NCBI GenBank assembly: GCA_017504405.1
Contig: JAFVRG010000002.1
Span: 62,001 to 126,000 of the forward strand
Direction: 5' to 3'
DNA: 64,000 nucleotides
Source: Clostridia bacterium
GTDB taxonomy: Bacteria; Bacillota; Clostridia; Oscillospirales; CAG-272
The notes under the pieces are model-generated. The model was not told the DNA's origin. It did not search any database and saw only the letters and a program-made list of their open reading frames with translations. Shown one piece after another: positions 1-8,973 of this stretch. Position numbers and translations under genes: made by a program. Each line of letters begins with the position of its first letter. Position 1 is the first letter of the stretch.

Positions 1-1269
1 ATCGGAAATTTCTATACCCGTGTACTTGTTTATATAGGGCTTATCAATATCAATTGTGATTTTTTCGTAGTGACGGGGGTATCTGTCTGTCATTTTAGAT
101 GCAACCCTCGCCTCGGGAGCTATATCAAGGAGCAGCTTTATAAATCTCTTGGTAGCCGTTTCGGTGAGCTCGGGGTCGAGAATCTTCTCGTATCTCATGC
201 TCGCATCGGTACGGAGACCTATCCTTGACGAGGTCTTTCTGATTGACACTCCGTCAAAGTTTGCGCTCTCGAGCAAGAGCGAGTCGGTGTCATCCTCGAT
301 TTCGCTGTCAAGACCGCCCATAATTCCCGCAATTGCGCTGGGGGTGTTGTTTGTGCATATCATGAGAGTATTCTCGTCGATGTGGCGCTCGTTGCCGTCA
401 AGAGTTGTGAAGGTGAAGGGAGTATCAAATCTCTTAACCTCGATAGACTGAACCTTACGCATATCGAATGCGTGCATAGGCTGTCCAAGCTCGAGCATTA
501 CGTAGTTGGTGAGGTCAGCGAGCAGATTTATCGAACGGGAGCCGCAGTAATAGAGGCGTATTCTCATATTGACGGGGCTTACGTTATGCTTTATGTTCTC
601 CGCCTTGATACCGATATAACGGTAGCATAGTCTCGTTTCCTCGATTTTTATATCTATCTCGGGCAGATTGTCATATACCGAGAGGTCCGCCGCTTCAATG
701 GGGCGAAGCTGTCTTTCCGCAAGCGTTGCAAACTCACGTGCAATGCCGTAGTGTCCCCACAAATCGGGGCGGTTGGTGAGGGATTTATTATCCACCTCGA
801 AAATTATATCGTCTATCTGATATGCGTCCTTTATATCGGTGCCGAGAGGGATATCGTCGGTTATCTCCCAGAGCCCCGAATTGTCGGCGCTGATGCCGAG
901 CTCCGCCTCGGAGCAGCACATACCGTGGGAAACAAAGCCCGCAACTGTAGCCGCAGATATGGGATGGCCCGATACGGAGCCGCCCTCGGTTGCAAATGCA
1001 ACCCTCATACCCTCACGGACGTTTGGTGCGCCGCATACGCAGTCAACTAAATCCTTGCCCGTATCAACCTTGAGAAGATGGAGCTTCTTTGAATTGGGGT
1101 GGTTTTCAACCGACGCTATGCGTGCGACAATTACACCGTAGGTGTCAGCACCCTTCTCGAACACCTCCTCAACCTCGGCGGTCGAGAGGGTGAATCTGTG
1201 AATGAGCTGCTTTTTATCAATACCGTCAAGATCAACGAAGTCGCTGATCCAGTTCATAGAAATATACAT
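1..1269 (-). CDS. pheT: Phenylalanyl-tRNA synthetase beta subunit, N-terminal 423 residues (3' end beyond window)
   Basis: The beta subunit of the heterotetrameric enzyme that charges tRNA-Phe; it holds the tRNA-binding and editing domains. The reading frame stays open from the ATG at 1269 to the window edge. It begins MYISMNWISDFVDLDG and has the EMAP/OB-fold tRNA-binding signature VENHPNSKKLHLLKV near residue 50, followed by the B3/B4 editing region. The start is fixed by a GAGGAG ribosome binding site 8-9 bases upstream. It lies 13 bases downstream of pheS, the usual pheS-pheT operon order. No T-box leader is visible ahead of the pair. Only the part inside the window is covered; full-length PheT is about 800 residues. 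Confidence 0.97.
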   Translation of the reverse strand, partial: MYISMNWISDFVDLDGIDKKQLIHRFTLSTAEVEEVFEKGADTYGVIVARIASVENHPNSKKLHLLKVDTGKDLVDCVCGAPNVREGMRVAFATEGGSVSGHPISAATVAGFVSHGMCCSEAELGISADNSGLWEITDDIPLGTDIKDAYQIDDIIFEVDNKSLTNRPDLWGHYGIAREFATLAERQLRPIEAADLSVYDNLPEIDIKIEETRLCYRYIGIKAENIKHNVSPVNMRIRLYYCGSRSINLLADLTNYVMLELGQPMHAFDMRKVQSIEVKRFDTPFTFTTLDGNERHIDENTLMICTNNTPSAIAGIMGGLDSEIEDDTDSLLLESANFDGVSIRKTSSRIGLRTDASMRYEKILDPELTETATKRFIKLLLDIAPEARVASKMTDRYPRHYEKITIDIDKPYINKYTGIEISD

Positions 1270-1282
1270 TTAGTTAATCTCC

Positions 1283-2311
1283 TCAGTTGTTTTTGAATTG
1301 CGACAGAGCTTTAAGATTTCCCGAATTGAAATCACGGATATCCTTAACGCCGTATTTCATCATTGCAAGACGGGTGAGTCCAAGACCGAAGGCAAAGCCT
1401 GTGTACTCCTCAGGATCGATGCCGCCCTCACGCAGAACGTTGGGGTGTATCATACCGCAGGGGCACAGCTCAAGCCAGCCCGAGTTCTTACAGGAAGGGC
1501 AGCCCGTGCCGCCGCATATCTGGCAGTTTATGTCCAGCTCAAAGCCCGGCTCGGTGAACGGGAAGAATCCGGGGCGCAGACGAACTGTTACGTCACGCTG
1601 GAAAACCTCGCTGAGCATGGTCTTCATAAAATAGATGAGGTTGGAGATTGATATACTCTTATCTATCATCATTCCTTCCATCTGGAAGAAGGTGTTTTCG
1701 TGGCACGCATCGGTTGACTCGTTGCGGAAGCATCTGCCCGGGAATATCGCACGCAGGGGTGCGCCGTATTTTCTCATAATGAAATTCTGTGCCGCCGAGG
1801 TCTGCGTTTTGAGCAGCTGACCGTTTTCGATATAGTAGGTATCCTGCATATCTCTTGCAGGGTGGTCCTTCGGCACGTTTACCGCCTCAAAGCAACTGTA
1901 ATCGTCAACAATCTCAGGGTAGTCCTCAACGGTAAAGCCCATGCTGTCAAATATTCCCTCAAGCTCACGCTGAATGAGGGTAATCGGGTGGTATGAGCCG
2001 CTCTTTGCGTTGGATGGGATTGTGGGGTTGTACTTCTTTGCGCTCCTTATTGCGCCGAGAAGTGCCTCCTCCTCTATGCTCTTAGCCTTGTCCGCTATGC
2101 CCGCCTCGACCTCGTTTTTGAGGGCGTTAATGAGCTGACCCGCCTCCTTCTTGTCCTCGTTTGGCACGTCACGCAGACCCTTGAGCAGGTCGGTTATGTA
2201 TCCCTTCTTTCCGAGGAAGGCTATACGGATAGCTTCAAGCAGCTCAGCGCTGTCAGCATTCGCTATTTCTGCAATGAATTGCTCCTTGAGACTTGAGATT
2301 TTTTCTTTCAT
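1283..2311 (-). CDS. pheS: Phenylalanyl-tRNA synthetase alpha subunit
   Basis: Catalytic class II subunit that forms Phe-AMP and transfers Phe to tRNA-Phe in the cytoplasm. At 342 residues it has the usual length. An N-terminal coiled-coil arm (about residues 1-90) is followed by the class II core with motif 2 around GAPLRAIFPGRCFRNEST and motif 3 FAFGLGLTRLAMMKYGV near the C terminus. The segment CQICGGTGCPSCKNSGW matches the Cys-containing insertion known in bacterial PheS. It starts the pheST operon and has its own consensus promoter 41-69 bases upstream. Confidence 0.98.
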   Translation of the reverse strand: MKEKISSLKEQFIAEIANADSAELLEAIRIAFLGKKGYITDLLKGLRDVPNEDKKEAGQLINALKNEVEAGIADKAKSIEEEALLGAIRSAKKYNPTIPSNAKSGSYHPITLIQRELEGIFDSMGFTVEDYPEIVDDYSCFEAVNVPKDHPARDMQDTYYIENGQLLKTQTSAAQNFIMRKYGAPLRAIFPGRCFRNESTDACHENTFFQMEGMMIDKSISISNLIYFMKTMLSEVFQRDVTVRLRPGFFPFTEPGFELDINCQICGGTGCPSCKNSGWLELCPCGMIHPNVLREGGIDPEEYTGFAFGLGLTRLAMMKYGVKDIRDFNSGNLKALSQFKNN

Positions 2312-2351
2312 ATTACAGTCCTTTCGAGTAAACGAATTTGTCTAATTAAAT

Positions 2352-2380
2352 ATTATATATAATTACGCACGAAATGTCAA
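2352..2380 (-). promoter_or_regulatory. Sigma-A promoter of pheST
   Basis: On the minus strand TTGACA (2375-2380) and TATAAT (2352-2357) are separated by 17 bases, a full consensus match. The predicted 5' leader to the pheS ATG is only about 35 bases, too short for a T-box riboswitch. Confidence 0.88.
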
Positions 2381-2387
2381 TAAAAAA

Positions 2388-2870
2388 TTATTGGTTTTTC
2401 TTCAAAATTTCGCATATTTTCTTTTCTGCGTCCTCGGTTACGTATTCAAAAACAGGCTTGCCGATTCTTAACATCTCACGCACAACGGTTGAGCTGATTC
2501 TCGAATTTTGAGCATCGCACGCAAGCATTACCGTATCAACGCCCGACAGAGTGCGGTTGGCATCGCCCATCTCAACCTCGTACTGACAGTCGAGAGGGGA
2601 GCGTATCCCTCTGACTATAACGTCGATGTTGTTTTTGAGAACGTAATCGGCAACAGTGCCCTCGTATGCGTCGGCAACAGCGCCGTCTATGTCCGAGATA
2701 GACGAGCGTATTATTTCGAGTCGCTCGTCAAGGGTAAACATCCCCTTTTTCTCGCTGTTTGCAAACGCAACCACGTATACCTCGTCAAAGAGCCTTGCCG
2801 CACGTCTCACTATGTCCACGTGCCCCTTGGTTATGGGGTCAAAGCTACCCGAAAAAAGAGCCTTTTTCAT
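2388..2870 (-). CDS. coaD: Pantetheine-phosphate adenylyltransferase
   Basis: Catalyses the fourth step of coenzyme A synthesis, making dephospho-CoA from ATP and 4'-phosphopantetheine. The 160 residues match the family length. The nucleotidyltransferase signature is SFDPITKGHVDIVRRA near the N terminus (the T/HxGH motif) and the second conserved block reads RGIRSPLDCQYEVEM around residue 88. The late SSTVVREM block corresponds to the family's SSS/T-x-x-R/K motif. Its start overlaps the rsmD stop by four bases (ATGA), so it is translationally coupled; rsmD-coaD pairing is common in Bacillota. Confidence 0.97.
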   Translation of the reverse strand: MKKALFSGSFDPITKGHVDIVRRAARLFDEVYVVAFANSEKKGMFTLDERLEIIRSSISDIDGAVADAYEGTVADYVLKNNIDVIVRGIRSPLDCQYEVEMGDANRTLSGVDTVMLACDAQNSRISSTVVREMLRIGKPVFEYVTEDAEKKICEILKKNQ

Positions 2871-3439
2871 TGTGTATCCTCCTTGTAAACAAGAATGGTG
2901 ACGAATGCACGTCCGTATCTTTTCTGCTTGATAATTTCAAAGTGAGAGAGAAGCTCCGCCTTGTCACCCAGGGGGTTATCCTCCTCGCTCTCCACAACGA
3001 TTATACAGCCGTCGTTTGCCAGTGAGTGAGCGAGAATTCTCTCAACTGCATCGGCAGCGCATCTTGCGCTATACGGGGGGTCTATGAAGATAAGGTCGTA
3101 TTTATCCTTGCCCGCCGCCTTTCGCAGATAATTGCGAAAGTCGCTGATAAGGAAGCGTGAGCAGTCGAAAAATCCCGTCTTTTTTGCATTTTTCTTGATT
3201 ATGTCCATAGCCTCGGGAGAGGAGTCTATAAACATAGCCCTCGCAGCGCCTCTCGACATAGCCTCCAGAGCCATCTGTCCGCTGCCTGCGAACAAATCGA
3301 GCACAGCCCTGCCTTGCAGGTCGAACTGTATGGCGGAAAAGACCGCCTCCTTTACCTTTTCTGCGGTGGGACGGGTGTTTTCGCCCTCGAGCGTTTCGAG
3401 GCGCACACCTCTCGCCTTACCCGTTATTATCCTCATCAT
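2867..3439 (-). CDS. rsmD: 16S rRNA (guanine(966)-N(2))-methyltransferase RsmD
   Basis: SAM-dependent methyltransferase that makes m2G966 in 16S rRNA. At 190 residues it is typical. The N terminus MMRIITGKARGVRL is the family hallmark, motif I is LDLFAGSGQMALEAMSRGA (residues about 44-62) and the catalytic motif IV is FIDPPYSA. Two adjacent Met codons (3439 and 3436) could each start translation. The 5' end overlaps the end of uvrC by 23 bases and its stop overlaps coaD, giving a uvrC-rsmD-coaD operon. Confidence 0.96.
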   Translation of the reverse strand: MMRIITGKARGVRLETLEGENTRPTAEKVKEAVFSAIQFDLQGRAVLDLFAGSGQMALEAMSRGAARAMFIDSSPEAMDIIKKNAKKTGFFDCSRFLISDFRNYLRKAAGKDKYDLIFIDPPYSARCAADAVERILAHSLANDGCIIVVESEEDNPLGDKAELLSHFEIIKQKRYGRAFVTILVYKEDTQ

Positions 3440-5279
3440 TGACCAAAATCTCCTTATCGGATTTGAAATATTCTGCTATGTTATGCGCATCGGGAGCAGA
3501 CAGCCCCGAGAGTAGCAGCTCCTGTTCGCTCATTTCCGCAATACGCTTTATCGAGCCGAAGCGCAGAAGCAGCTTCTTCGCCTTGATTTTTCCTATTCCC
3601 GCTATGTCCTCGAGGCGGGAGCGGCGCATATCTCTCCTCTTTGCATTGTGCATAGAGGTTACCGTGTAACGGTGAACCTCCTCCTGAATTTTATAGAGCA
3701 TAACGAATACCGAATTTTCGTGGGCTATGCCGATGTCGTTTTCTCCGTCGGTCAGCTCACGTGTCTTGTGATAATCGTCCTTTACCATTCCAAACAGGGG
3801 GATATGTCCGTAGCCGAGAGAATTTATCACCTCACGCACGGCGTTTACGTGCCCCTTTCCGCCGTCAAGAAGAATGAGGTCGGGCTCCTCCCCAAGAGAA
3901 GGTGAGCCGTCGCCTATGTGCGACAGGCGGCGTGAAATCGCCTCTCTCATAGAGGCGTAGTCGTCGGTTCCGTCTATGTCGGTTATTTTGAAGCGTCGGT
4001 AGTCGGATTTCTTGAACGCTCCGTTTTCAAAAACTATCATACCCGCCGTGATATGCTCGGTTCCGAGGTTTGATATGTCGTACGCCTCTATCCTCTCGGG
4101 CAGCGCCTCGAGCGAGCAGAGGGATGCCAGCCGAGCCAGCGTCATATCTGCCTTTTCACTGTCGGACACGTGCTTATCAGCCCTCTCACGTGCGTTTGCG
4201 AGCGCCATATCGCACAGCGAGCGCAGAGCACCTCTCTGCGGTATCCGTATCTCTGTTTTTTTGCCGAGCGTTGCCGTAAAATCGGAGAGCAGGGATAATG
4301 CCTCATCCTCGATTTTGCCTGCGAGGGCGATTTTTGGCGGCACCGTATTTGTCGTATAATAGTTAAACATAAAGGAAACGAGCGCCGCATCGTCGAGCAG
4401 CTCAGCCTTCGGGAACAAAAAGTCGTTTTTTGAATTGAGAGCTCCGTCCCGTACCGATAAAACGGTGATTACACCGCAGAAATCGCAGGTGTAAACAGCC
4501 CATATATCAACAAGGCTGTCGGTGTCGATTATAACCTTCTGCTTTTCCTTGAGCAGCTTCAGCGAGCTTAGCGTATCACGCAGGCGAGCCGCCTCCTCAA
4601 AACGCTCCTCCTCTGCCGCCGCATACATTTCCTTGGTGAGCAGCTCCGAGGTCTTTTTTATATTTCCCGACAGCACGTGGCGCGCGCTGTCTATGTGGCG
4701 CAAATATTCCTTCTGAGATATTTCTCCCGTGCAGGGTGCCATACATCTGCCCATCTGCCTGTATATGCAGGGACGCTCCTTGCCTATATCACGGGGGAAG
4801 CTGCGCTTGCAGGTCGGCAGCTTGAAAATCTTCTGCACGGTTTCTATGGCATCGTACACAATGCCCGTTCCCGAATACGGACCGAGGTAGGTTGCGCCAT
4901 CGTCACGCCTCTCCCGTGACATAATGATTTTCGGAAACGGCTCGTCGGTTATTTTGATATACGGGTAGGATTTTGAATCCTTTAAGTTTATGTTGTACTT
5001 AGGTGTATGCTTTTTTATCAGAGTGTTTTCGAGCGTCAGAGCCTCTATCTCGGTTTTGCATATTATAGTGTCAAAATCACGGACCTGACTGACCATTCTC
5101 TGCGTTTTGATTCCGTGCTCAGTATCAATAAAATAAGAGCTGACACGGTTTTTGAGCTTTTTTGATTTTCCGACGTAGATTATACTGCCCGCCTCGTTTT
5201 TCATAAGATAAACGCCGGGCAAAAGCGGTAGTGCCGCCGCCTTCTCCTTAAGATATTCAATTTTTGGGTTGTTAATCAT
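3417..5279 (-). CDS. uvrC: Excinuclease ABC subunit C
   Basis: Nuclease subunit of nucleotide-excision repair that makes the 3' and 5' incisions around UvrB-marked lesions. All domains are present in 620 residues: N-terminal GIY-YIG nuclease (PGVYLMKNEAGSIIYVGK, residues about 20-40), a Cys-containing central segment (CKRSF...CIYRQMGRCMAPC), the UVR UvrB-binding motif near residue 205, the RNase-H-like endonuclease domain (YDISNLGT..., LLDGGKGHVN) and C-terminal helix-hairpin-helix motifs (LEDIAGIGKIKAKKLL). The ATG follows a GGGAGGCGGCGT ribosome binding site. It heads the uvrC-rsmD-coaD group. Confidence 0.98.
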   Translation of the reverse strand: MINNPKIEYLKEKAAALPLLPGVYLMKNEAGSIIYVGKSKKLKNRVSSYFIDTEHGIKTQRMVSQVRDFDTIICKTEIEALTLENTLIKKHTPKYNINLKDSKSYPYIKITDEPFPKIIMSRERRDDGATYLGPYSGTGIVYDAIETVQKIFKLPTCKRSFPRDIGKERPCIYRQMGRCMAPCTGEISQKEYLRHIDSARHVLSGNIKKTSELLTKEMYAAAEEERFEEAARLRDTLSSLKLLKEKQKVIIDTDSLVDIWAVYTCDFCGVITVLSVRDGALNSKNDFLFPKAELLDDAALVSFMFNYYTTNTVPPKIALAGKIEDEALSLLSDFTATLGKKTEIRIPQRGALRSLCDMALANARERADKHVSDSEKADMTLARLASLCSLEALPERIEAYDISNLGTEHITAGMIVFENGAFKKSDYRRFKITDIDGTDDYASMREAISRRLSHIGDGSPSLGEEPDLILLDGGKGHVNAVREVINSLGYGHIPLFGMVKDDYHKTRELTDGENDIGIAHENSVFVMLYKIQEEVHRYTVTSMHNAKRRDMRRSRLEDIAGIGKIKAKKLLLRFGSIKRIAEMSEQELLLSGLSAPDAHNIAEYFKSDKEILVNDEDNNG

Positions 5280-5312
5280 ACGCCGCCTCCCAAAAACCTC
5301 CGTATATAAGTA

Positions 5313-5343
5313 AGAGATTTGGACACAGAATGTACAAATCTCT
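5313..5343 (-). terminator. Hairpin after the HPr gene
   Basis: A 9-bp perfect stem (AGAGATTTG / CAAATCTCT) with a 13-base loop lies between the HPr stop and uvrC. The T-run that follows on the minus strand is broken (TTACTTAT), so termination may be partial. Confidence 0.5.
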
Positions 5344-5381
5344 CAAAAACTATAAAATTATCCTTGTGTGTCCGCCGTGCC

Positions 5382-5648
5382 TCAAAGAGCCTCGAGGTCG
5401 GAGTCGATGAGCTCTGAGAGCCCCTCTATTGCGCTGTTTTCGTCAGAACCGTCGGCAATGAGTGTAATCGTCGTTCCCTTTACTATTCCGAGTGACAAAA
5501 CACCGAGCAGGCTCTTTGCATTCACTCTGCGGTCCTCCTTCTCAATCCAGACAGAGCAATTGTAGGAATTTGCCTTCTGAATGAAAAAGGTTGCAGGACG
5601 GGCGTGCAAGCCTATTGAATTCTGTATCGTAACGTTGCGAGATATCAT
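5382..5648 (-). CDS. ptsH: Phosphocarrier protein HPr
   Basis: Small phosphotransferase-system carrier that accepts phosphate from enzyme I on His15 and, in Bacillota, is phosphorylated on Ser46 by HPr kinase for catabolite control. The 88 residues contain GLHARPA with His at position 15 and AKSLLGVLSLG with Ser at position 46, so both sites are present. This argues against it being Crh, which lacks His15. It is monocistronic, with its own consensus promoter and an ACAGGAGAG ribosome binding site. No enzyme I gene lies beside it in the window. Confidence 0.93.
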   Translation of the reverse strand: MISRNVTIQNSIGLHARPATFFIQKANSYNCSVWIEKEDRRVNAKSLLGVLSLGIVKGTTITLIADGSDENSAIEGLSELIDSDLEAL

Positions 5649-5699
5649 AAAACTCTCCTGTTGTTTAACGTTTTCGCAAAAACAAAAACTTTTTTATTC

Positions 5700-5728
5700 A
5701 TTATATCAAATAGTCGGTACAAAATCAA
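5700..5728 (-). promoter_or_regulatory. Sigma-A promoter of the HPr gene
   Basis: On the minus strand TTGATT (5723-5728), a 17-base spacer and TATAAT (5700-5705). The leader of about 45 bases ends in AGGAGAG before the ATG. Confidence 0.85.
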
Positions 5729-5784
5729 GAGGTTTTTGGAAATTTGTTGTGTTTTGGGGTAAAAAGACGCACTTTTTCGACATT

Positions 5785-6252
5785 TTATTGCATTTTTACC
5801 GACAAAACGTATGCGTTACATTCGATTTTCTGCCCGTACACCGACAGAAACTGATTGGGCGCTATGTGCGTTTTGCCACCGAGAAAAAAGCCGCCCTCGG
5901 TATAGCTGCCCTTGCAAAGCGCTGTGCAACGCACGGTATACCTGTCGGCAGATTCGTAATATCTGACAGAGCCGTCCTTATCGGAATAGCGGCGCATCTG
6001 GGGGCGCACCTCAATTTCGGATATGCTTCCGAGCACGGCGCCGTTTGTTTTCAGTATCAGGGTGTCGCCTACGGCAAGAGCGTCGGTTGACTCTTCGAGC
6101 AGTCCTGAAATTTCCAGCTCAATCACCCCTGTGTCAGAGGCGCCGATTTGCCTTGACTGCGACACGTAGTATCTGAGAAAAAGAGTGGAAAAGCCTATTA
6201 TTGCAACCAGAATAAGCATAACGTCAAAATATCTGCCACGCCTACGCCTCAT
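5785..6252 (-). CDS. DUF4330-like single-pass membrane protein (second of a pair)
   Basis: A 155-residue protein starting MRRRRGRYFDVMLILV: a basic cytoplasmic tail, one transmembrane helix (about residues 9-26), then a beta-rich extracellular domain. The domain pattern (VIELEISGLLEESTDALAVGDTL, then GKTHIAPN) resembles the DUF4330 family of Clostridia; function unknown. An upstream in-frame GTG at 6264 is possible, but the ATG at 6252 has GAGGTG five bases ahead. The 5' end is tucked into the end of the upstream, similarly built gene at 6242-6724, suggesting tandem duplication and coupled translation. Confidence 0.75.
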   Translation of the reverse strand: MRRRRGRYFDVMLILVAIIGFSTLFLRYYVSQSRQIGASDTGVIELEISGLLEESTDALAVGDTLILKTNGAVLGSISEIEVRPQMRRYSDKDGSVRYYESADRYTVRCTALCKGSYTEGGFFLGGKTHIAPNQFLSVYGQKIECNAYVLSVKMQ

Positions 6253-6724
6253 TCTGCACCTCACTAATCCTCACACATTCTGCCGTAGCGGTAAAATCGG
6301 GGAAACGCAGATACATAACACGCCCGATTTTGAGGTTGTATCCGCCAACCGTTATATCGGTTTCTCCTATATCCGCCATTGCGGTGACGGTGACGTAAAT
6401 ATCCACGTATCCGTCTATTTTTTCGGTGGACGGTATTCCGTCGGTTAACCTTTCAACCGTTGACGGATGCACGCTAACCTGTCCGGCGTGCCCGATACTG
6501 CGCTTTCCCACCGAATCTATAACCTCGTCCCCCTCGGATATGAAGCGGGACATATCCTCTCTGACCTCCGCTATGCGTACGGTATATTCTATTTTTGAGC
6601 TGTCATCAGTCCTTTTGCCCTTGACGAGCCTGACGAATGAGCTTATCAAGAGCGACACCGCCAAAATAACGGCGAGCAGGATAAAAAAATCTATAACCGC
6701 TCTTCTTTCAATTTTCTCTTTCAT
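6242..6724 (-). CDS. DUF4330-like single-pass membrane protein (first of a pair)
   Basis: A 160-residue protein with a charged N terminus (MKEKIERR), one transmembrane helix (about residues 10-27, FFILLAVILAVSLLISSFV) and an extracellular beta-rich domain. It shares with its downstream neighbour the layout helix - YTVRIAEVREDMSRFISEGD - GGYNLKIGRVMYLRFPDF, where the neighbour has IELEISGLLEESTDALAVGD and GGKTHIAPNQFL. I read the two as diverged paralogues. A GAGGG ribosome binding site precedes the ATG. The gene lies just after the terminator of the O-antigen-ligase-like gene; no promoter is obvious. Function unknown. Confidence 0.75.
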   Translation of the reverse strand: MKEKIERRAVIDFFILLAVILAVSLLISSFVRLVKGKRTDDSSKIEYTVRIAEVREDMSRFISEGDEVIDSVGKRSIGHAGQVSVHPSTVERLTDGIPSTEKIDGYVDIYVTVTAMADIGETDITVGGYNLKIGRVMYLRFPDFTATAECVRISEVQNEA

Positions 6725-6770
6725 AATTTCCCTCGTACCAAAAAGGGCATACCCCCTGTGCTTTTTGCGG

Positions 6771-6808
6771 TAAAAAAGCAGTCGCTTTACTATGCAAAAC
6801 GACTGCTG
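6771..6808 (-). terminator. Rho-independent terminator after the trmD operon
   Basis: On the minus strand GCAGTCG (6800-6806) pairs with CGACTGC (6778-6784) and is followed by six T residues, directly after the stop of the O-antigen-ligase-like gene. Confidence 0.85.
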
Positions 6809-6821
6809 AATTATTGAAATG

Positions 6822-8963
6822 TCATATTGAAGAGTCTACTTTTAATTGCTTTGACTGAGCATTGTGCTCGGCGTCGGCGGTAATGCTTTGCTCCTTTGTA
6901 AAGCGCCGTGCGGCGGTACATATTCCTATCGCAACGAAGAACAGGAAAAACAGCCGTCTGTCATACCATATATAATCGGTTGCACCGAAAACTATCAGCG
7001 CCATAACCGATATAAACGAGGCGTACCTTGCGTAGCGGATACTGGCGAGCTTGAGGTCGGGGAGCTTTGAGGTATTCATCTGAACGAACACGAACAAAAG
7101 CAGAATGAATACGGTTATGCCGAAAATTCCCGTCTCAACGAAGCATTGCAAAAATATGTTGTGCAGATGAATTGCGCTTTCTGCGCCTGCCGTTGCGTAG
7201 TCGGGATATACCGAGGCAAATGACGAGCTGCCGCCTCCTATACCGATAAACAGGTAATCGGAAATCATGCGGATAGCCCCCTGCCATATCTGTATTCTGT
7301 AGCTGACCGAGGTGTCAAACGCACTCGAAAAAATCGAGTCGAAGCGAGTGAGTATAAAGCTCGGGAGCAGAAGAATTATATACGGCACAATTGCAAATGC
7401 GACTATTATTCTGCGCATTCCCCTTCTGCGCTTGAAGAAGAGCATTGCCACAACCGAGAATATGAGTGCAAGATAGCCCGCCCTTGATTGCGTGAGACCT
7501 ATTGCGGCGATAACGGCAACGAGGTTGAAGAGCCTCGGTATCAGAGCGATAGGACGCACGGATTTGTTTATCTCACCGATAACGAACGGCAGGGTGAAGA
7601 TGAGGTACATTGCCAGAACGTTTGAGTTTGAAAACAGCGATACGATGCGTCCGTTTTCAGTACCGAAGATAGCTGTATCAAGCCAGCGCACCTCGGCTCT
7701 GCCTGTAAAAAATTCAACTATTCCGACAGCCGAAACGATGAATGCGGACAGCGATATTACCTTACATATCGAAACGAGATTTCGCTCGGATTTGAGCAGG
7801 TTAGCGGCGAGGAAATATCCGCACAAAAGAACGAGAAGAATGATGGATTCCCCGAACGCAGGCTCGCCGCCTATCGAGGTTATGCCCGAAAGGAAATATA
7901 TAATGGCGAACATCAGCACGTAAAAATCTATCGGCTCGAAGGCGAAACTTCTCTTTCTCAGCATGAGCTTGCGCAGGTAGCACAGACCGCACAGTCCCGT
8001 CAGTACGGCTATCGGCAATGTCTTACGGGCGAAAAATACCGTAAACGGCAGAATCAGCACCGTGAAGTTAAAGCAGAACTCGGGAGACGAGAATGAGAGT
8101 AGAAGAAATATGAATACAAGGACAACCAACCACACAATATGCGCCGAAACAAATACCGTGAACAGTCCGAGCAGAGCGCCCATAACCGAGAAAATTGCGG
8201 CGTACAGAGCCCTTGTGCGCACAGGCGTATGAGCCTCGGTGTCGGTTAGCCTGTATCCCAAAAAGCTGACGAACACAGCCCGTATGACACGGCTCTCCGA
8301 GAACGCTCCCGATAGCGAGCGGTCCGAGGTTACGAGGAAGGTTGCGAGTATCATTGCGCACATTCCGTAGATAAAGTAGAAAATGTTGACGGTGGTTGAA
8401 AAATCAATTACCGCAAAATCAAATATATACAAAGCAGAGCTGACTATTGCGTATGCGACCAGCATAATACCGTAGTATTTTGCGCTGAGCGACAGAAGCC
8501 TGTATATAGTATTCTGCATAATCTTAGAAATTATGCCGTTGTCAAGCATATAGAAGAAGCGAGTTGCGCCTTTCGGCTGCTCGTGCCTGTCTACAGCCTT
8601 TCCAACCGAGCTCTCGGCAAGAGCATTTGCTTGCTTATCATAGCCGAACAAAAATCTTCCGAGTGAGCTGCCACGTATCTCCTCTCGCACCGAGGAGAGC
8701 TTTCTCCTTATGGGGGACCTTTTAGGGTGTGCAGCGCCCGTGTCCGAGCCGTCGCCCGAGCCGACACCGTTATCGGCGTTTTCCTGCGAGCTGTCGGTGC
8801 TGTCGGAGCTGACGGATTTGAGGTATTCCTCAAAATCACGCTGCTTTTTGTTTCTGGCAGCGAGATTGCTCTCTATATCACTGTATTCCAGAGGCTCCTC
8901 TATCACGGGAACATCTGAAATATCTTCAAGAAAATCCGAGGTATCGCCGTTATCTGTCCTCAT
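6822..8963 (-). CDS. O-antigen ligase / Wzy-like polysaccharide polymerase family membrane protein
   Basis: A 713-residue integral membrane protein. A hydrophilic cytoplasmic N terminus of about 130 residues, rich in Ser, Asp and Glu, precedes roughly a dozen transmembrane helices. The Wzy_C hallmark is present: TQSRAGYLALIFSV around residue 490, then a large loop with IGIGGGSSSF and HLHNIFLQCFVETGIFG. Family members link or polymerise glycans on the outer face of the membrane; in this organism cell-wall polysaccharide or teichoic-acid glycan is likelier than lipopolysaccharide. It begins 10 bases after trmD with a GGAG site, so it is co-transcribed with rimM-trmD, an unusual pairing. Substrate cannot be inferred. 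Confidence 0.8.
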   Translation of the reverse strand: MRTDNGDTSDFLEDISDVPVIEEPLEYSDIESNLAARNKKQRDFEEYLKSVSSDSTDSSQENADNGVGSGDGSDTGAAHPKRSPIRRKLSSVREEIRGSSLGRFLFGYDKQANALAESSVGKAVDRHEQPKGATRFFYMLDNGIISKIMQNTIYRLLSLSAKYYGIMLVAYAIVSSALYIFDFAVIDFSTTVNIFYFIYGMCAMILATFLVTSDRSLSGAFSESRVIRAVFVSFLGYRLTDTEAHTPVRTRALYAAIFSVMGALLGLFTVFVSAHIVWLVVLVFIFLLLSFSSPEFCFNFTVLILPFTVFFARKTLPIAVLTGLCGLCYLRKLMLRKRSFAFEPIDFYVLMFAIIYFLSGITSIGGEPAFGESIILLVLLCGYFLAANLLKSERNLVSICKVISLSAFIVSAVGIVEFFTGRAEVRWLDTAIFGTENGRIVSLFSNSNVLAMYLIFTLPFVIGEINKSVRPIALIPRLFNLVAVIAAIGLTQSRAGYLALIFSVVAMLFFKRRRGMRRIIVAFAIVPYIILLLPSFILTRFDSIFSSAFDTSVSYRIQIWQGAIRMISDYLFIGIGGGSSSFASVYPDYATAGAESAIHLHNIFLQCFVETGIFGITVFILLLFVFVQMNTSKLPDLKLASIRYARYASFISVMALIVFGATDYIWYDRRLFFLFFVAIGICTAARRFTKEQSITADAEHNAQSKQLKVDSSI

Positions 8964-8973
8964 GGAAGTCTCC

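Noticed and set aside
2312..2387. T-box riboswitch ahead of pheS
   Set aside because: The leader between the consensus promoter and the start codon is only about 35 bases, with no room for stem I or the antiterminator.
5655..5675. A CcpA (cre) site upstream of the HPr gene
   Set aside because: The sequence around GAAAACGTT matches only the left half of the cre consensus; three key positions on the right differ.
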